DNA of 13,118 nt from Sutterella sp. (GCA_019410445.1 DXSO01000036.1:1-13118), one strand, 5' to 3'. Counted from the first letter of the stretch, positions 1 to 7,747 are shown. The notes: generated from the sequence alone by a model not told the origin. Program-made: numbers and translations.

Positions 1-19
1 GGCGGTGGTGTGAGAGGTC

Positions 20-42
20 GGTAGGCGAATTAATCGCCTACC
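20..42. repeat. Perfect 9-bp inverted repeat at the left edge
   Basis: Positions 20-28 (GGTAGGCGA) are the exact reverse complement of 34-42, with a 5-nt A/T loop. The repeat lies 16 bp past the stop codon of the leftward radical SAM gene. It could end or stabilise that transcript, but no T-run follows the stem on either strand, so it is not a canonical intrinsic terminator. What lies further left is outside the window. Confidence 0.5.
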
Positions 43-57
43 ACCTACTCGATTAAC

Positions 58-1368
58 TCAACAATCAACGTCACGGAGAGCTTTTCGAAGTTCTGCCCGA
101 ACGTTATCCATGCCGGAATAGAAGGCTTTCATCATCACTAAACCAAGAAATTTTCCAGCATCGGTGACGATTAGATTGTCCGGATCATTGGGATCGTCTT
201 TAATGGCTCCGGCGAGGCGTAGGCCGAGCATTTCCTTGAAAAGGGCACGATCAAGATTGACACCGTGAACGTCTCTGAAGTATTTGCGTGACAAGCGGGC
301 CGAGAACAGACCAAGCAAGAGTCGGTACTGTAAAACAGCGTGCTTATCAAAAGTGCGGCGGCGTTCAACTCCTGTTTTTCCAGCGCTGATGCGCTCGTTG
401 TATCGACGAAGACTGAAGGTGTTAACGTACAGATTGTTGCCGAGGAACGAAAAGGCGCCGGAACCAACTCCGAGATATTCATCGTGATCGACAACATACT
501 CGTCAAATCCTTCATCGTGTGTACGACCAAATGTCCAACTGGTAAGTTGACGATAGTGATTGCCGAGTGTGTTCATGATCACGGCATACTGATCAGCTAA
601 CTCAATGCCTTCAGCTGCGATGGTTTGTTTCACACTCTTCCGGGTCTGACTTGTCACCATCAATGGATATGTTGTGATCTGACGAGGATTGAGCTTTACG
701 AGCAGATCCATGTCATTTTGAAGGATGTCAAGACTCTGGCCGCGGAAGCCGAAGATCATATCGATGTTTGTGGTCGGGAATAACTCAAGAGCTTCTTGCA
801 AACGCTCGTAGATCAACGCTCCGGAACCGAACTTGTCATAACGTTCAGTCATCTTGAGGATGTCATCGTTGAAGCTTTGCACGCCAATGCTCATACGATC
901 AACGAGTCCTTTGAGATTGCGGAATGAAGGAGTGGCGATTTGCAAAGGATCCGTTTCACAGGATACTTCTTTGATACCCGGAAATAGATTGCGTGCGTGT
1001 TCAATTGTTCGAATGAGTTCTTCTTCGATGATTGTTGTCGTACCGCCGCCGATGTACATGCTCGTGAAGTCGTACCCCAGAGCTTTGACATAGTCCATTT
1101 CTTTTCGCAAGTTCACGAAGTACTCACGTGCTTTGTGTTCTTTGAAAAGAAATCTGTGGAACGTGCAGTATGAACAAAGCGTTTTGCAAAACGGAATGTG
1201 TGCGTAAAGCAGGTACTGATGCCCAGCCTGTGGTTCTGGCGGTCGGTCTAAAACCACGGGATCACAGTTGAGATAGCGATCAATGTAGTACTGCATGATT
1301 CGATCGGTGAGATTGATCATCCAGTTGGGCATCAATTTTCCGATGCGAACCTGAGGTTGTTCAGACAT
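58..1368 (-). CDS. Radical SAM protein of the HemN/HemW (coproporphyrinogen III oxidase-like) family
   Basis: A 436-residue protein with a full radical SAM core. The 4Fe-4S motif C61-x3-C65-x2-C68 is followed by T69-F70. YIGGGTTT at 105-112 matches the family's SAM-binding GGGT loop, CETDP at 137-141 the E-x-(N/D)-P region, GVQSF at 162-166 a family motif, and YLGVGSGAFSF at 298-308 the HemN C-terminal half. True HemN carries a fourth cysteine two residues after the third; here that position is phenylalanine, as in HemW-type proteins. Oxygen-independent coproporphyrinogen oxidation is therefore not assured, and a heme-trafficking or heme-modifying role is equally possible. At 436 residues it exceeds a typical HemW by about 50, mostly before the cluster motif. 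No clear Shine-Dalgarno precedes the ATG at 1368. Family assignment is firm; the reaction is not. Confidence 0.88.
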   Translation of the reverse strand: MSEQPQVRIGKLMPNWMINLTDRIMQYYIDRYLNCDPVVLDRPPEPQAGHQYLLYAHIPFCKTLCSYCTFHRFLFKEHKAREYFVNLRKEMDYVKALGYDFTSMYIGGGTTTIIEEELIRTIEHARNLFPGIKEVSCETDPLQIATPSFRNLKGLVDRMSIGVQSFNDDILKMTERYDKFGSGALIYERLQEALELFPTTNIDMIFGFRGQSLDILQNDMDLLVKLNPRQITTYPLMVTSQTRKSVKQTIAAEGIELADQYAVIMNTLGNHYRQLTSWTFGRTHDEGFDEYVVDHDEYLGVGSGAFSFLGNNLYVNTFSLRRYNERISAGKTGVERRRTFDKHAVLQYRLLLGLFSARLSRKYFRDVHGVNLDRALFKEMLGLRLAGAIKDDPNDPDNLIVTDAGKFLGLVMMKAFYSGMDNVRAELRKALRDVDC

Positions 1369-1390
1369 AAATTAATCAAGTCGAAAAGAC

Positions 1391-1415
1391 GGCTGCATGA
1401 TCATGTCATGCAGCC
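1391..1415 (-). terminator. 10-bp hairpin between the acyl-CoA synthetase and radical SAM genes
   Basis: GGCTGCATGA at 1391-1400 pairs perfectly with 1406-1415 around a 5-nt loop. Read leftward the stem is followed by GTCTTTTCG, a short T-run offset by two bases, so it could act as a weak intrinsic terminator for the acyl-CoA synthetase gene, which stops at 1470. A promoter-like element lies at 1439-1450, so the hairpin may instead sit in the 5' leader of the radical SAM gene. Confidence 0.5.
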
Positions 1416-1438
1416 GAGGTGAAAATAAGGATTGTCGT

Positions 1439-1450
1439 CAATTGTACGGA
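1439..1450 (-). promoter_or_regulatory. Candidate -10 region for the radical SAM gene
   Basis: On the minus strand this reads TCCGTACAATTG, containing the good -10 hexamer TACAAT at 1446-1441. The same 12-mer occurs upstream of the M61 peptidase gene at 12995-13006, also in promoter position. No convincing -35 box is seen upstream. A start from here would give a leader of roughly 65 nt containing the 1391-1415 hairpin. Confidence 0.35.
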
Positions 1451-1469
1451 TAAACAGTCTTTTGAAACC

Positions 1470-3341
1470 TTAAGCACGCGCATGAGAAAGATACATTTCT
1501 TCGATTTGTGCGGCGAATTTTTCGTTTAAAGGTTTGCGCTTGAGCTTAAGTGTCGGAGTCAACAGGCCATTGTCAATGGTCCAGGGTTCTAAAGTCAGTG
1601 CCACATTTCTAGGCAATGCGTAATGTGGGAAATCTGCAGCCGCAGCGCGAGCTCGCTTGAGAACGGCAGAGCGAACGGCATTGCTTTGAAGTGCTAGTTG
1701 ATCATTGGGATCGATGCCCAGTTTATCGGCAAGCTTTTTCCATTCTTCAAAGTTGAGCACAGCAACGAATGAAATGAATGGGCGAGCCTCGCCTACCACG
1801 TAGGTTTGTGCAAATAAAGGATCAGTTTCAAGCGCAAGTTCAAGGTCTACGGGAGGTACTTTTTCGCCTGTGCTTGTGACGATAATTTCTTTGATGCGAC
1901 CGCGAATTCGCAATAATCCCAGCTCATTAAACTCGCCGATGTCTCCGGTGGAAAGCCAACCGTCGGCAGAAAGAACTTTGGAGGTTTCTTCAGGACGGTT
2001 CCAGTATCCCTTCATGACAGAAGGAGCACGAACTTGAATTTCATTGGTGTCCTGAGCAAGGCGCACTTCAACATTGGGGAAGGTTCGACCAACGGTGTCA
2101 GGTTGGTTGAGCATGAGCGAGTTGCCTGCAATGATGGGGGAAGCTTCGGTCATGCCGTAACCTTGAATGGGCGGGATGCCTAGGCCGCAGAACATGCGTG
2201 CAACTTTACGATTTAAAGCGGCACCGCCGGCGATTGCGATCTTGAGTTTTCCTCCGAATTGCATGGCAATTTTGTTGGCGACAAGCTTTTTGAGAATCGG
2301 CCATACGAACGGATCGAGCCAAGCAAATGAACTTTGAGGCACCGGCAGGCGATTGGCTTTGCAGAAACGACGCCAGCCTACGGATACACAAGCGTTAAAT
2401 AAAAAGCGGGCTAAAGCAGACTGCTTTCCAAGGCGGTCAAGAACACGAGCATAAATGCGTTCGTAAATTCGAGGAACCGAAATGAGAACGTCAGGGTGTA
2501 CGGTACGGAAATCCTCGTTTAGCAGCATGATTGAACGATTAAAAACGATCGTGCAACCCATGCCAAGAGCCAGGTAGTAGCCAGCTGTCCGTTCAAAGGT
2601 GTGAGAAAGCGGCAAAAACGACAAAAACACATATCCAGGATGTGGTGCCGGGGCAATATGCTCCAGTGTGGCGATGACATTGGAGACAATGTTGGCGTGT
2701 GTGAGCATAACGCCTTTGGGTTTCCCGGTAGTTCCCGAGGTATAGACTATTGCGGCCAAGTCTTCGGGATTAGGGCCTGAGGGCAGTTCGCTAGTTTGCT
2801 GTCCTAGACCGAGAAAGTCATCAATACCATAGATCTTTGGACCGTTGGGATTTTGCTTGCTCGGAGTGACTTCATCGGTAAGGACGACTGTTTTGAGCGA
2901 AGGCAGTTCAATATGAGCATCTTCAATGGCTCTCCAACGTTCGTACTTGTTGGTGATGAGGCATTCGGCGCCACTGTCGGCCAAAATAAAGGCCAGGGAC
3001 CCGGGAGTATCGATGGCATGCAACGGTACGGGAATCATGGCATTGGCAAGCACAGATTGGTCGGCAAGCACATGATCAATGGAGTTGTTCAGAAGAATAC
3101 TCACGCGAGTCCCGCGTTGCAGTCCTAAACTTGCGAAGGACTTGCGCCATTCAATGATTCGGTCATTGAGTTCTAGATAGCTCAGAGGTTCCCAGGTATT
3201 TAATGTGCGATTGAATTGCTTTAGAGCAATTTCGCCGCCTGTCAGGGAGGCACGCAAAGGAACGAACTTATCCAACGTGGTGCATTGTTTCAAGGCGGCA
3301 AGACGCTGCGCAGAATTGTCAACGATTCTTTGATTCGACAT
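1470..3341 (-). CDS. Long-chain fatty acid-CoA ligase (AMP-binding, FadD/FAA type)
   Basis: A 623-residue adenylate-forming enzyme predicted to activate long-chain fatty acids with ATP and couple them to coenzyme A, for degradation or lipid assembly at the inner membrane. The adenylation core motifs appear in order: P-loop YTSGTTGKPKG at 200-210, YGMTEASP at 395-402, STGD at 464-467 and GRIKEIIVTSTGEKVPP at 481-497. The linker SLPLSHTFER-like stretch near 241-251 and the length of about 600 residues fit the bacterial long-chain synthetases related to FadD15 and eukaryotic ACSLs rather than the shorter E. coli FadD. The ATG at 3341 has AAAG immediately upstream but no strong Shine-Dalgarno. 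A 119-bp gap with two TCGCGAA repeats separates it from cysK. Chain-length preference cannot be read from the sequence. Confidence 0.93.
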   Translation of the reverse strand: MSNQRIVDNSAQRLAALKQCTTLDKFVPLRASLTGGEIALKQFNRTLNTWEPLSYLELNDRIIEWRKSFASLGLQRGTRVSILLNNSIDHVLADQSVLANAMIPVPLHAIDTPGSLAFILADSGAECLITNKYERWRAIEDAHIELPSLKTVVLTDEVTPSKQNPNGPKIYGIDDFLGLGQQTSELPSGPNPEDLAAIVYTSGTTGKPKGVMLTHANIVSNVIATLEHIAPAPHPGYVFLSFLPLSHTFERTAGYYLALGMGCTIVFNRSIMLLNEDFRTVHPDVLISVPRIYERIYARVLDRLGKQSALARFLFNACVSVGWRRFCKANRLPVPQSSFAWLDPFVWPILKKLVANKIAMQFGGKLKIAIAGGAALNRKVARMFCGLGIPPIQGYGMTEASPIIAGNSLMLNQPDTVGRTFPNVEVRLAQDTNEIQVRAPSVMKGYWNRPEETSKVLSADGWLSTGDIGEFNELGLLRIRGRIKEIIVTSTGEKVPPVDLELALETDPLFAQTYVVGEARPFISFVAVLNFEEWKKLADKLGIDPNDQLALQSNAVRSAVLKRARAAAADFPHYALPRNVALTLEPWTIDNGLLTPTLKLKRKPLNEKFAAQIEEMYLSHARA

Positions 3342-3405
3342 CTTTAATTAAACGCAAAATAATGTCCGGTTCTCTTTACGTGGCCGACATTCGTTTTCTC
3401 AATAA

Positions 3406-3448
3406 GTCGCGAAATTTTAACGCTGAGGCACAAGGTCGCGAATTTTTT
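3406..3448 (-). promoter_or_regulatory. Two GTCGCGAA repeats around a -10-like box upstream of the acyl-CoA synthetase
   Basis: GTCGCGAA followed by A/T bases occurs at 3406-3418 and again at 3435-3448, 29 bp apart. Each copy holds the palindrome TCGCGA. On the minus strand the TAAAAT hexamer (3419-3414) lies between the two palindromes and ends directly against the left one, while the other repeat falls at the -35 position. This could be a promoter with paired operators for the downstream acyl-CoA synthetase gene. The -35 match is poor, so the reading is tentative. Confidence 0.3.
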
Positions 3449-3460
3449 CGAGTGTGGCAC

Positions 3461-4390
3461 TCACTCTCCAAAGAGTCCAGTGGATAGGTAGCGCTCCCCA
3501 GTGTCAGGTAGAACGACGACGATGCGTGCTTTGCGGTACTCTGGTCGCATGGCTAGGGTAACAGAGGCCTTTAGAGCACAACCAGAGCTAATGCCGACGA
3601 AAATTCCATCAGTAGCAAGAACTTTTCGAGTCATGTCGGCAGCATCTTCATTTGAGATGCAGATCACTTCTTGGTACACAGATGTATCAAGTGTTTTTGG
3701 AATGAAACCCGCTCCGATGCCTTGAATTTTATGCGGACCTGCATGACCGCCGGATAGTACCGGTGAGGCTGAGGGTTCAACAGCTACGATTCGAATCCCC
3801 GGATCACAGCGTCGCAAGAAACGTCCTGTTCCCGTGATAGTGCCTCCTGAGCCTACGGCACTGATAAAGACATCAATTTGACCTTGCATGTCATTCCATA
3901 TCTCGGGGCCGGTTGTCTCGTAGTGAGCTTGAGCATTGGAGGTATTGTCAAACTGATTAGGCATGAAGGCGCCGGGTGTGGAATTGACAATTTCCAATGC
4001 TTTGGAAACGGCACCACTCATTCCCTTATCAGCTGGGGTGAGCACAATCTCAGCTCCATAGGTTTTGAGTAGTTTTCTACGCTCGATACTCATTGATTCC
4101 GGCATTGTGAGTATTGTTCGATAGCCTCGAGCGCGGGCGACCATAGCCAGTCCGATGCCTGTATTACCGCTGGTTGGCTCGACAATAAGACCTCCCGGAC
4201 GAAGCTTGCCAGAGGCTTCTGCAGCTTTGATCATGAATAGAGCTGCGCGATCTTTGATGCTGCCTCCCGGATTGAAGCATTCCAGCTTGGCAAAGATTTG
4301 TGCGGATAGATTCAGCTCCCTTTCCAGTCCTTTGAGCTCGATCAGAGGGGTTTGACCAATAGTTTCAGTGATGTTGCTAAAAAGTGTCAT
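3461..4390 (-). CDS. cysK: Cysteine synthase (O-acetylserine sulfhydrylase)
   Basis: A 309-residue PLP enzyme of fold type II that forms L-cysteine from O-acetylserine and sulfide in the cytoplasm. The PLP-binding lysine is K46 in NPGGSIKDRAA. The substrate loop TSGNTG is at 73-78, the QF-x-N element at 146-149, the phosphate-binding glycine loop GSGGTITGTG at 180-189, KIQGIGAGFIP at 221-231, the S-S-G-C segment at 268-271, and PDTGERYLST closes the protein. Length is typical for CysK. I chose the ATG at 4390 because MTLFSNITETIGQTPL matches the usual N-terminus; an in-frame TTG at 4414 would add eight residues. Neither start has a clear Shine-Dalgarno. The gap to the slt stop is only 30 bp, so translation probably follows slt on one mRNA. 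CysK rather than CysM is favoured by the motifs but not proven. Confidence 0.95.
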   Translation of the reverse strand: MTLFSNITETIGQTPLIELKGLERELNLSAQIFAKLECFNPGGSIKDRAALFMIKAAEASGKLRPGGLIVEPTSGNTGIGLAMVARARGYRTILTMPESMSIERRKLLKTYGAEIVLTPADKGMSGAVSKALEIVNSTPGAFMPNQFDNTSNAQAHYETTGPEIWNDMQGQIDVFISAVGSGGTITGTGRFLRRCDPGIRIVAVEPSASPVLSGGHAGPHKIQGIGAGFIPKTLDTSVYQEVICISNEDAADMTRKVLATDGIFVGISSGCALKASVTLAMRPEYRKARIVVVLPDTGERYLSTGLFGE

Positions 4391-4420
4391 GACAATATCG
4401 AATGTAAAAGGCAATATTTG

Positions 4421-7030
4421 TTAAGGGATGATGTTGCCCGACAGAGGTTCCGGAGCAATGCGTCCGAGTAAGTCGGTTAGTCGCAGCGGCTTGTCTGTAT
4501 ATCGGGCATACTGCACAGTATTGGCGGTTACTCTCATCACATAATCGCGTGTTTCGGAGTATGGAATGGTTTCTGCAAAAAGAGCTCCTTCTACCTCTTT
4601 GGTCAAAGTGGATCTCCAAGCTGCGGCCTTGGAGGGGCCTGCGTTGTAGCTTGCGGTTGCGAGTGTGATGTTGGAGCTGACATTTTCTTGGATCAGTTTC
4701 AGGTACTGTGTACCTAGAAATAGATTGGTCTCGATATCCGAGAGTTGGCTATTTGAGTAGTCTGTGAGACCAGTTTGTTTGGCTACCCAGCGAGCTGTAG
4801 CGGGCATGACTTGCATTAAACCGCGAGCCCCAGCGGAACTTAAGGCTAAGCTTATGAAACGTGATTCTTGGCGAATCAGTCCAAAGACTAAGTTGTGAGG
4901 TAACTGAGCTAAATCGGCAGCTTTGCTGATTTGTGCTGCAAAAGGCTTGGGGTAAAGTTGATTAAATGCTGCGGCTTTTCCCGTGCTTGCCGCCGTATTG
5001 ATGCGACGGTGTTCTAATCCGAGCGCTCCTGCGTACTCCGCAATTTCCAGCCGACTGCGTTTGTCCATACCGATGAGTGCCCAGTTCCATTCTCGGTGTC
5101 CTTCGTTGGGAAGTCCTAGCGAGTAAAAACGAACAGCACGCTGAATCGAGCGATTCTGAGAGAAACGTTTGAAATTTTTTTGGTTTGGAGGCGGCAGCAT
5201 GGATTCGGGCCCTTTGTAGTAGGGCTTCTTGAGATAGTCTGCAGCCAAAAGGTTATAGAACTCGTAGCCACGAGCCAGTTTGTTCATTAGTGCTTCGGCT
5301 TGAGTTTGTTTCCCTGTGGCAGCCAACATGCGTGCTTTCCAATATGTCCAATTGTCAGATTGCTGAAGTGATGGGGGAAGCTGGGCGATTGCAGACAATA
5401 TCTGCTCAGGAGTGCCGTTACGCAATGCGGCGCGAGCTTGCCAAACAAGTATGGCTGTACCGTTGACAATCAGTGTTGAAGAAGGGGCTCGTTTTAGAGC
5501 TGAACCAGCTAACTTGTAGTAGCGAAGGCTTCCGGCATCCTGATCAACGGATGCTTCATATCCCAAACGTCCCCATAGAAGAGCTCGTGTAGCTGCGTTG
5601 ATGCGACCGTCAGTGGCGTGTGCAATTTGAACGGCTGCACCGATATCTTTTTGCACAATACGAAGCGAAGCGGCAATCAAAATGCGTACGGGTTTTTTAT
5701 TCAGTATCTTGCGGTTTTTCTGCAGCCAACGTGTTGGATTGGCTAGTAAGTGGGTGAGTTCTTGTTTATTGACCGGCAGATATTTGGCAGGAGTATCCTC
5801 AACCAATTGAGCGGCAAGAGAGTACCGTTTCTTTTGGAGCAGTATCAGTAGATACTGCCATGTCCAGTTTGGATCGGCTTGCAGTGTTCTTGATGCCAAT
5901 TTCCTACAAGCATCAATCTGCGGCGCAGTTGTATTGAGAAGCAACTTTTTGGCCTGAGCGAGAGCTTGAGCTGAAGGTTTGTTTTTTCCAAGCGCAAATG
6001 TTTGGTGGAAGCACAGAACATCTCGTTCTTCTCGATTCCATTTCAGTTTCGGGTAAAGCTGAGAGAAGCGCCGTGCATCATCGGCGAGTGCGGCATACCT
6101 CAGCCAGTCAGTGCGGGCTCGTTCTGACAAGTATTCTGTGTGATGCGCTTCAATGAAGCGGCTGTAGGCGTTTTCAACGCTTTTAGATAATTTTTTTGCT
6201 TTTTTTATGTCTTGGTCAGCCTGAGCATTGATTGCCCATAGCTCTACGTAACCTCCCAAGGGATGGTTTTTGACGCGTCGAGCCAAAGTTTTGAGTTGAG
6301 CAATATCGCTTTTTTGAAGAGCTTGGCGTGCGGCAAGAATATCGTCATCCCCGGGCAGTTTTTCTCCAAAATGCGGAGGAAGAAGGGATTGGGGAAGCGA
6401 TAAGGGAGGAATCAGTGAGTAGTCGGGACGAACCGACTGCGCAATGAGAAAACCTTGAACAGAAGTTGAGGAGTTCCCATTCTCAGAAGACGCATGTATT
6501 TGTGACAATGGCTGTCCTGTCACAACGACAACGTTGGGGGCGTTGTTGCTGTTTTCTGGAATAACCGCTGTTTCTTGAACGTAGGATTGGCTTAATGGTT
6601 GTGACCTGACAGTGGTGTCTGCCGGAAGAGACTGTCCTGAAAAGGTGATTCCGCTGGGACGGTTGCCATGGGAGGTGTCAGGACTCGTTTCCTCACGAGT
6701 CTGCGCGGTCGTGGTTTCTGACGCTGAGGTTGATGTTTTGGCGCGAATCTCTGTTGGATAAACGAGTTCAGAGCCATTTTGGGACATGGATTGAGCTGAG
6801 GGCGTTGCAGTGTTGGAGGACTCAGCTTCAGCAGCCGCCTCCAGTTCTGAAGGTAGCTCTTTGCCATCGAACTGTGATTCGATACGTTCAATGCGTATTT
6901 GCTCAATTTGCGCAGCAATTTCCTCTTCAGAAAGTTCGCGTTGACGAATGGCCGTAAGCTCTTCAATGGCAGGGGTCGTTATGGCCGAAGAGGCAAGCAA
7001 AAACGAATAGACTGTAGCAGTAAACGGCAT
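4421..7030 (-). CDS. slt: Soluble lytic murein transglycosylase, Slt70 type with long N-terminal linker
   Basis: Predicted periplasmic enzyme that cleaves the MurNAc-GlcNAc bond of peptidoglycan to give 1,6-anhydro products. From the ATG at 7030 the protein has 869 residues. A short hydrophobic stretch at about 5-17 (TVYSFLLASSAI) looks like a signal-peptide core, though it lacks the usual basic residues. A charged helix (about 22-55) and a Ser/Thr/Gln/Pro-rich low-complexity linker (about 64-225) follow. Helical superhelix (U/L) repeats run from about 228 to 690. The C-terminal SLT domain carries the catalytic glutamate E722 in LIRQESRF, then GARGLMQVMPAT at 734-745 and NAGPSKAAAW at 796-805. 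E. coli Slt70 is about 645 residues, so most of the extra length is the linker. The frame stays open to 7138, but that would overlap fthC and bury the signal sequence. No clear Shine-Dalgarno or promoter was seen. Confidence 0.92.
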   Translation of the reverse strand: MPFTATVYSFLLASSAITTPAIEELTAIRQRELSEEEIAAQIEQIRIERIESQFDGKELPSELEAAAEAESSNTATPSAQSMSQNGSELVYPTEIRAKTSTSASETTTAQTREETSPDTSHGNRPSGITFSGQSLPADTTVRSQPLSQSYVQETAVIPENSNNAPNVVVVTGQPLSQIHASSENGNSSTSVQGFLIAQSVRPDYSLIPPLSLPQSLLPPHFGEKLPGDDDILAARQALQKSDIAQLKTLARRVKNHPLGGYVELWAINAQADQDIKKAKKLSKSVENAYSRFIEAHHTEYLSERARTDWLRYAALADDARRFSQLYPKLKWNREERDVLCFHQTFALGKNKPSAQALAQAKKLLLNTTAPQIDACRKLASRTLQADPNWTWQYLLILLQKKRYSLAAQLVEDTPAKYLPVNKQELTHLLANPTRWLQKNRKILNKKPVRILIAASLRIVQKDIGAAVQIAHATDGRINAATRALLWGRLGYEASVDQDAGSLRYYKLAGSALKRAPSSTLIVNGTAILVWQARAALRNGTPEQILSAIAQLPPSLQQSDNWTYWKARMLAATGKQTQAEALMNKLARGYEFYNLLAADYLKKPYYKGPESMLPPPNQKNFKRFSQNRSIQRAVRFYSLGLPNEGHREWNWALIGMDKRSRLEIAEYAGALGLEHRRINTAASTGKAAAFNQLYPKPFAAQISKAADLAQLPHNLVFGLIRQESRFISLALSSAGARGLMQVMPATARWVAKQTGLTDYSNSQLSDIETNLFLGTQYLKLIQENVSSNITLATASYNAGPSKAAAWRSTLTKEVEGALFAETIPYSETRDYVMRVTANTVQYARYTDKPLRLTDLLGRIAPEPLSGNIIP

Positions 7031-7065
7031 CGGAAGATCCACACAAAAAGAGCTGCCAAATATCT

Positions 7066-7071
7066 TTGACA
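7066..7071 (+). promoter_or_regulatory. TTGACA -35-like hexamer upstream of fthC
   Basis: A perfect TTGACA lies in the 60-bp gap between the slt and fthC starts. The best -10 at usable spacing is CATGAT (18 bp, four of six matches), which overlaps the chosen fthC ATG. Either the match is fortuitous or fthC translation starts later than assumed. Confidence 0.25.
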
Positions 7072-7090
7072 GACTTATGGTTAAGTTCTC

Positions 7091-7693
7091 ATGATAACGA
7101 CAAATAACTGCACTGCTTGCCCATTTGGCGACCGTCAATCGTTACGAAAAATAATGTTAGAGAGACGTTGCCAGGTTCAAAACGAGCAACCGATGCTTGT
7201 CACTAGCCTGCAGTGGCATCTTCGGCAGTGGCTATCTGAACAGAATTTCGAAGTGGTGGGGTTTTATCGACCTATTCGAGCCGAACCCGACATTACGCAG
7301 CCTCTCTTGGAGTGGGTATGTCAACAAAAAGAGCGACGCTTGTGCGTACCGGTGGTTGATGATGCCGCTTCAGGACGTATGCATTACAGTGTATGGAATC
7401 CGGAATATGTTCGAATGGGGGCATTTGGAATTGAAGAACCGGAAAAGGATGTTCCCATAAAGCCGGATGTTATTTTTTCTCCGTGTGTGGGTGTTACGCA
7501 TGACGGGTTTCGACTGGGGAATGGGGGAGGCTTTTTTGATCGTTGGCTAACAGCGCAAAGAAGGCAGAGATGTGATGTCATGGCCGTGGCAGTTGCCTTT
7601 GAATGCTTGATGATTGAAGAATTCACTGCACAGTCGTTCGATGTGCCAATGGATTGGATTTTGACAGAGAGCGGCATTAGGAAGGCTGAATAA
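7091..7693 (+). CDS. 5-formyltetrahydrofolate cyclo-ligase
   Basis: A 200-residue cytoplasmic enzyme (MTHFS/YgfA family) that converts 5-formyl-THF to 5,10-methenyl-THF with ATP, salvaging a folate that inhibits one-carbon enzymes. The N-terminal basic helix DRQSLRKIMLERR (14-26) is a family feature, as are FYRPIRAEPD (58-67), the region CVPVV (85-89) and the signature GFRLGNGGGFFDRWL at 139-153, which forms the phosphate-binding and folate-contact loop. The ATG at 7091 is chosen because the next in-frame ATG (7154) would delete part of the conserved helix. Only weak ribosome binding complementarity (TTAAG) precedes it. It is divergent from slt and convergent with ahcY, whose terminator lies right behind the stop. 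The gene is usually called fthC or ygfA. Family call is secure; the start less so. Confidence 0.93.
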   Translation: MITTNNCTACPFGDRQSLRKIMLERRCQVQNEQPMLVTSLQWHLRQWLSEQNFEVVGFYRPIRAEPDITQPLLEWVCQQKERRLCVPVVDDAASGRMHYSVWNPEYVRMGAFGIEEPEKDVPIKPDVIFSPCVGVTHDGFRLGNGGGFFDRWLTAQRRQRCDVMAVAVAFECLMIEEFTAQSFDVPMDWILTESGIRKAE

Positions 7694-7725
7694 AAAAAAG
7701 GCCGTAATCTGACGATTACAGCCTT
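7692..7725 (-). terminator. Intrinsic terminator of ahcY (shared with fthC)
   Basis: A 12-bp stem (7698-7709 with 7714-7725) encloses a TGAC-type tetraloop. Read leftward it has one U-G wobble and is followed by eight T, a textbook intrinsic terminator 22 nt after the ahcY stop. Read rightward the wobble becomes a C-A mismatch and the T-run is broken, so termination of fthC should be weaker. Confidence 0.9.
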
Positions 7726-7747
7726 GGTGTTTTACTTTTTGAACTTA

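Noticed and set aside
1..57. Left-edge hairpin as part of a repeat family or a tRNA remnant
   Set aside because: Only one copy of the full inverted repeat is visible in the window and no tRNA arms can be drawn from it.
3360..3392. Possible hairpin formed by TGTCCGG and GGCCGACA
   Set aside because: Only four contiguous pairs match before mismatches, with no T-run; too weak to call.
6592..6966. 124-codon minus-strand frame inside slt
   Set aside because: It is a shifted frame of the low-complexity linker, and the slt frame is continuous through it into conserved domains.
7031..7138. Longer Slt start at 7138
   Set aside because: It would overlap the fthC coding start and place 36 residues before the likely signal peptide.
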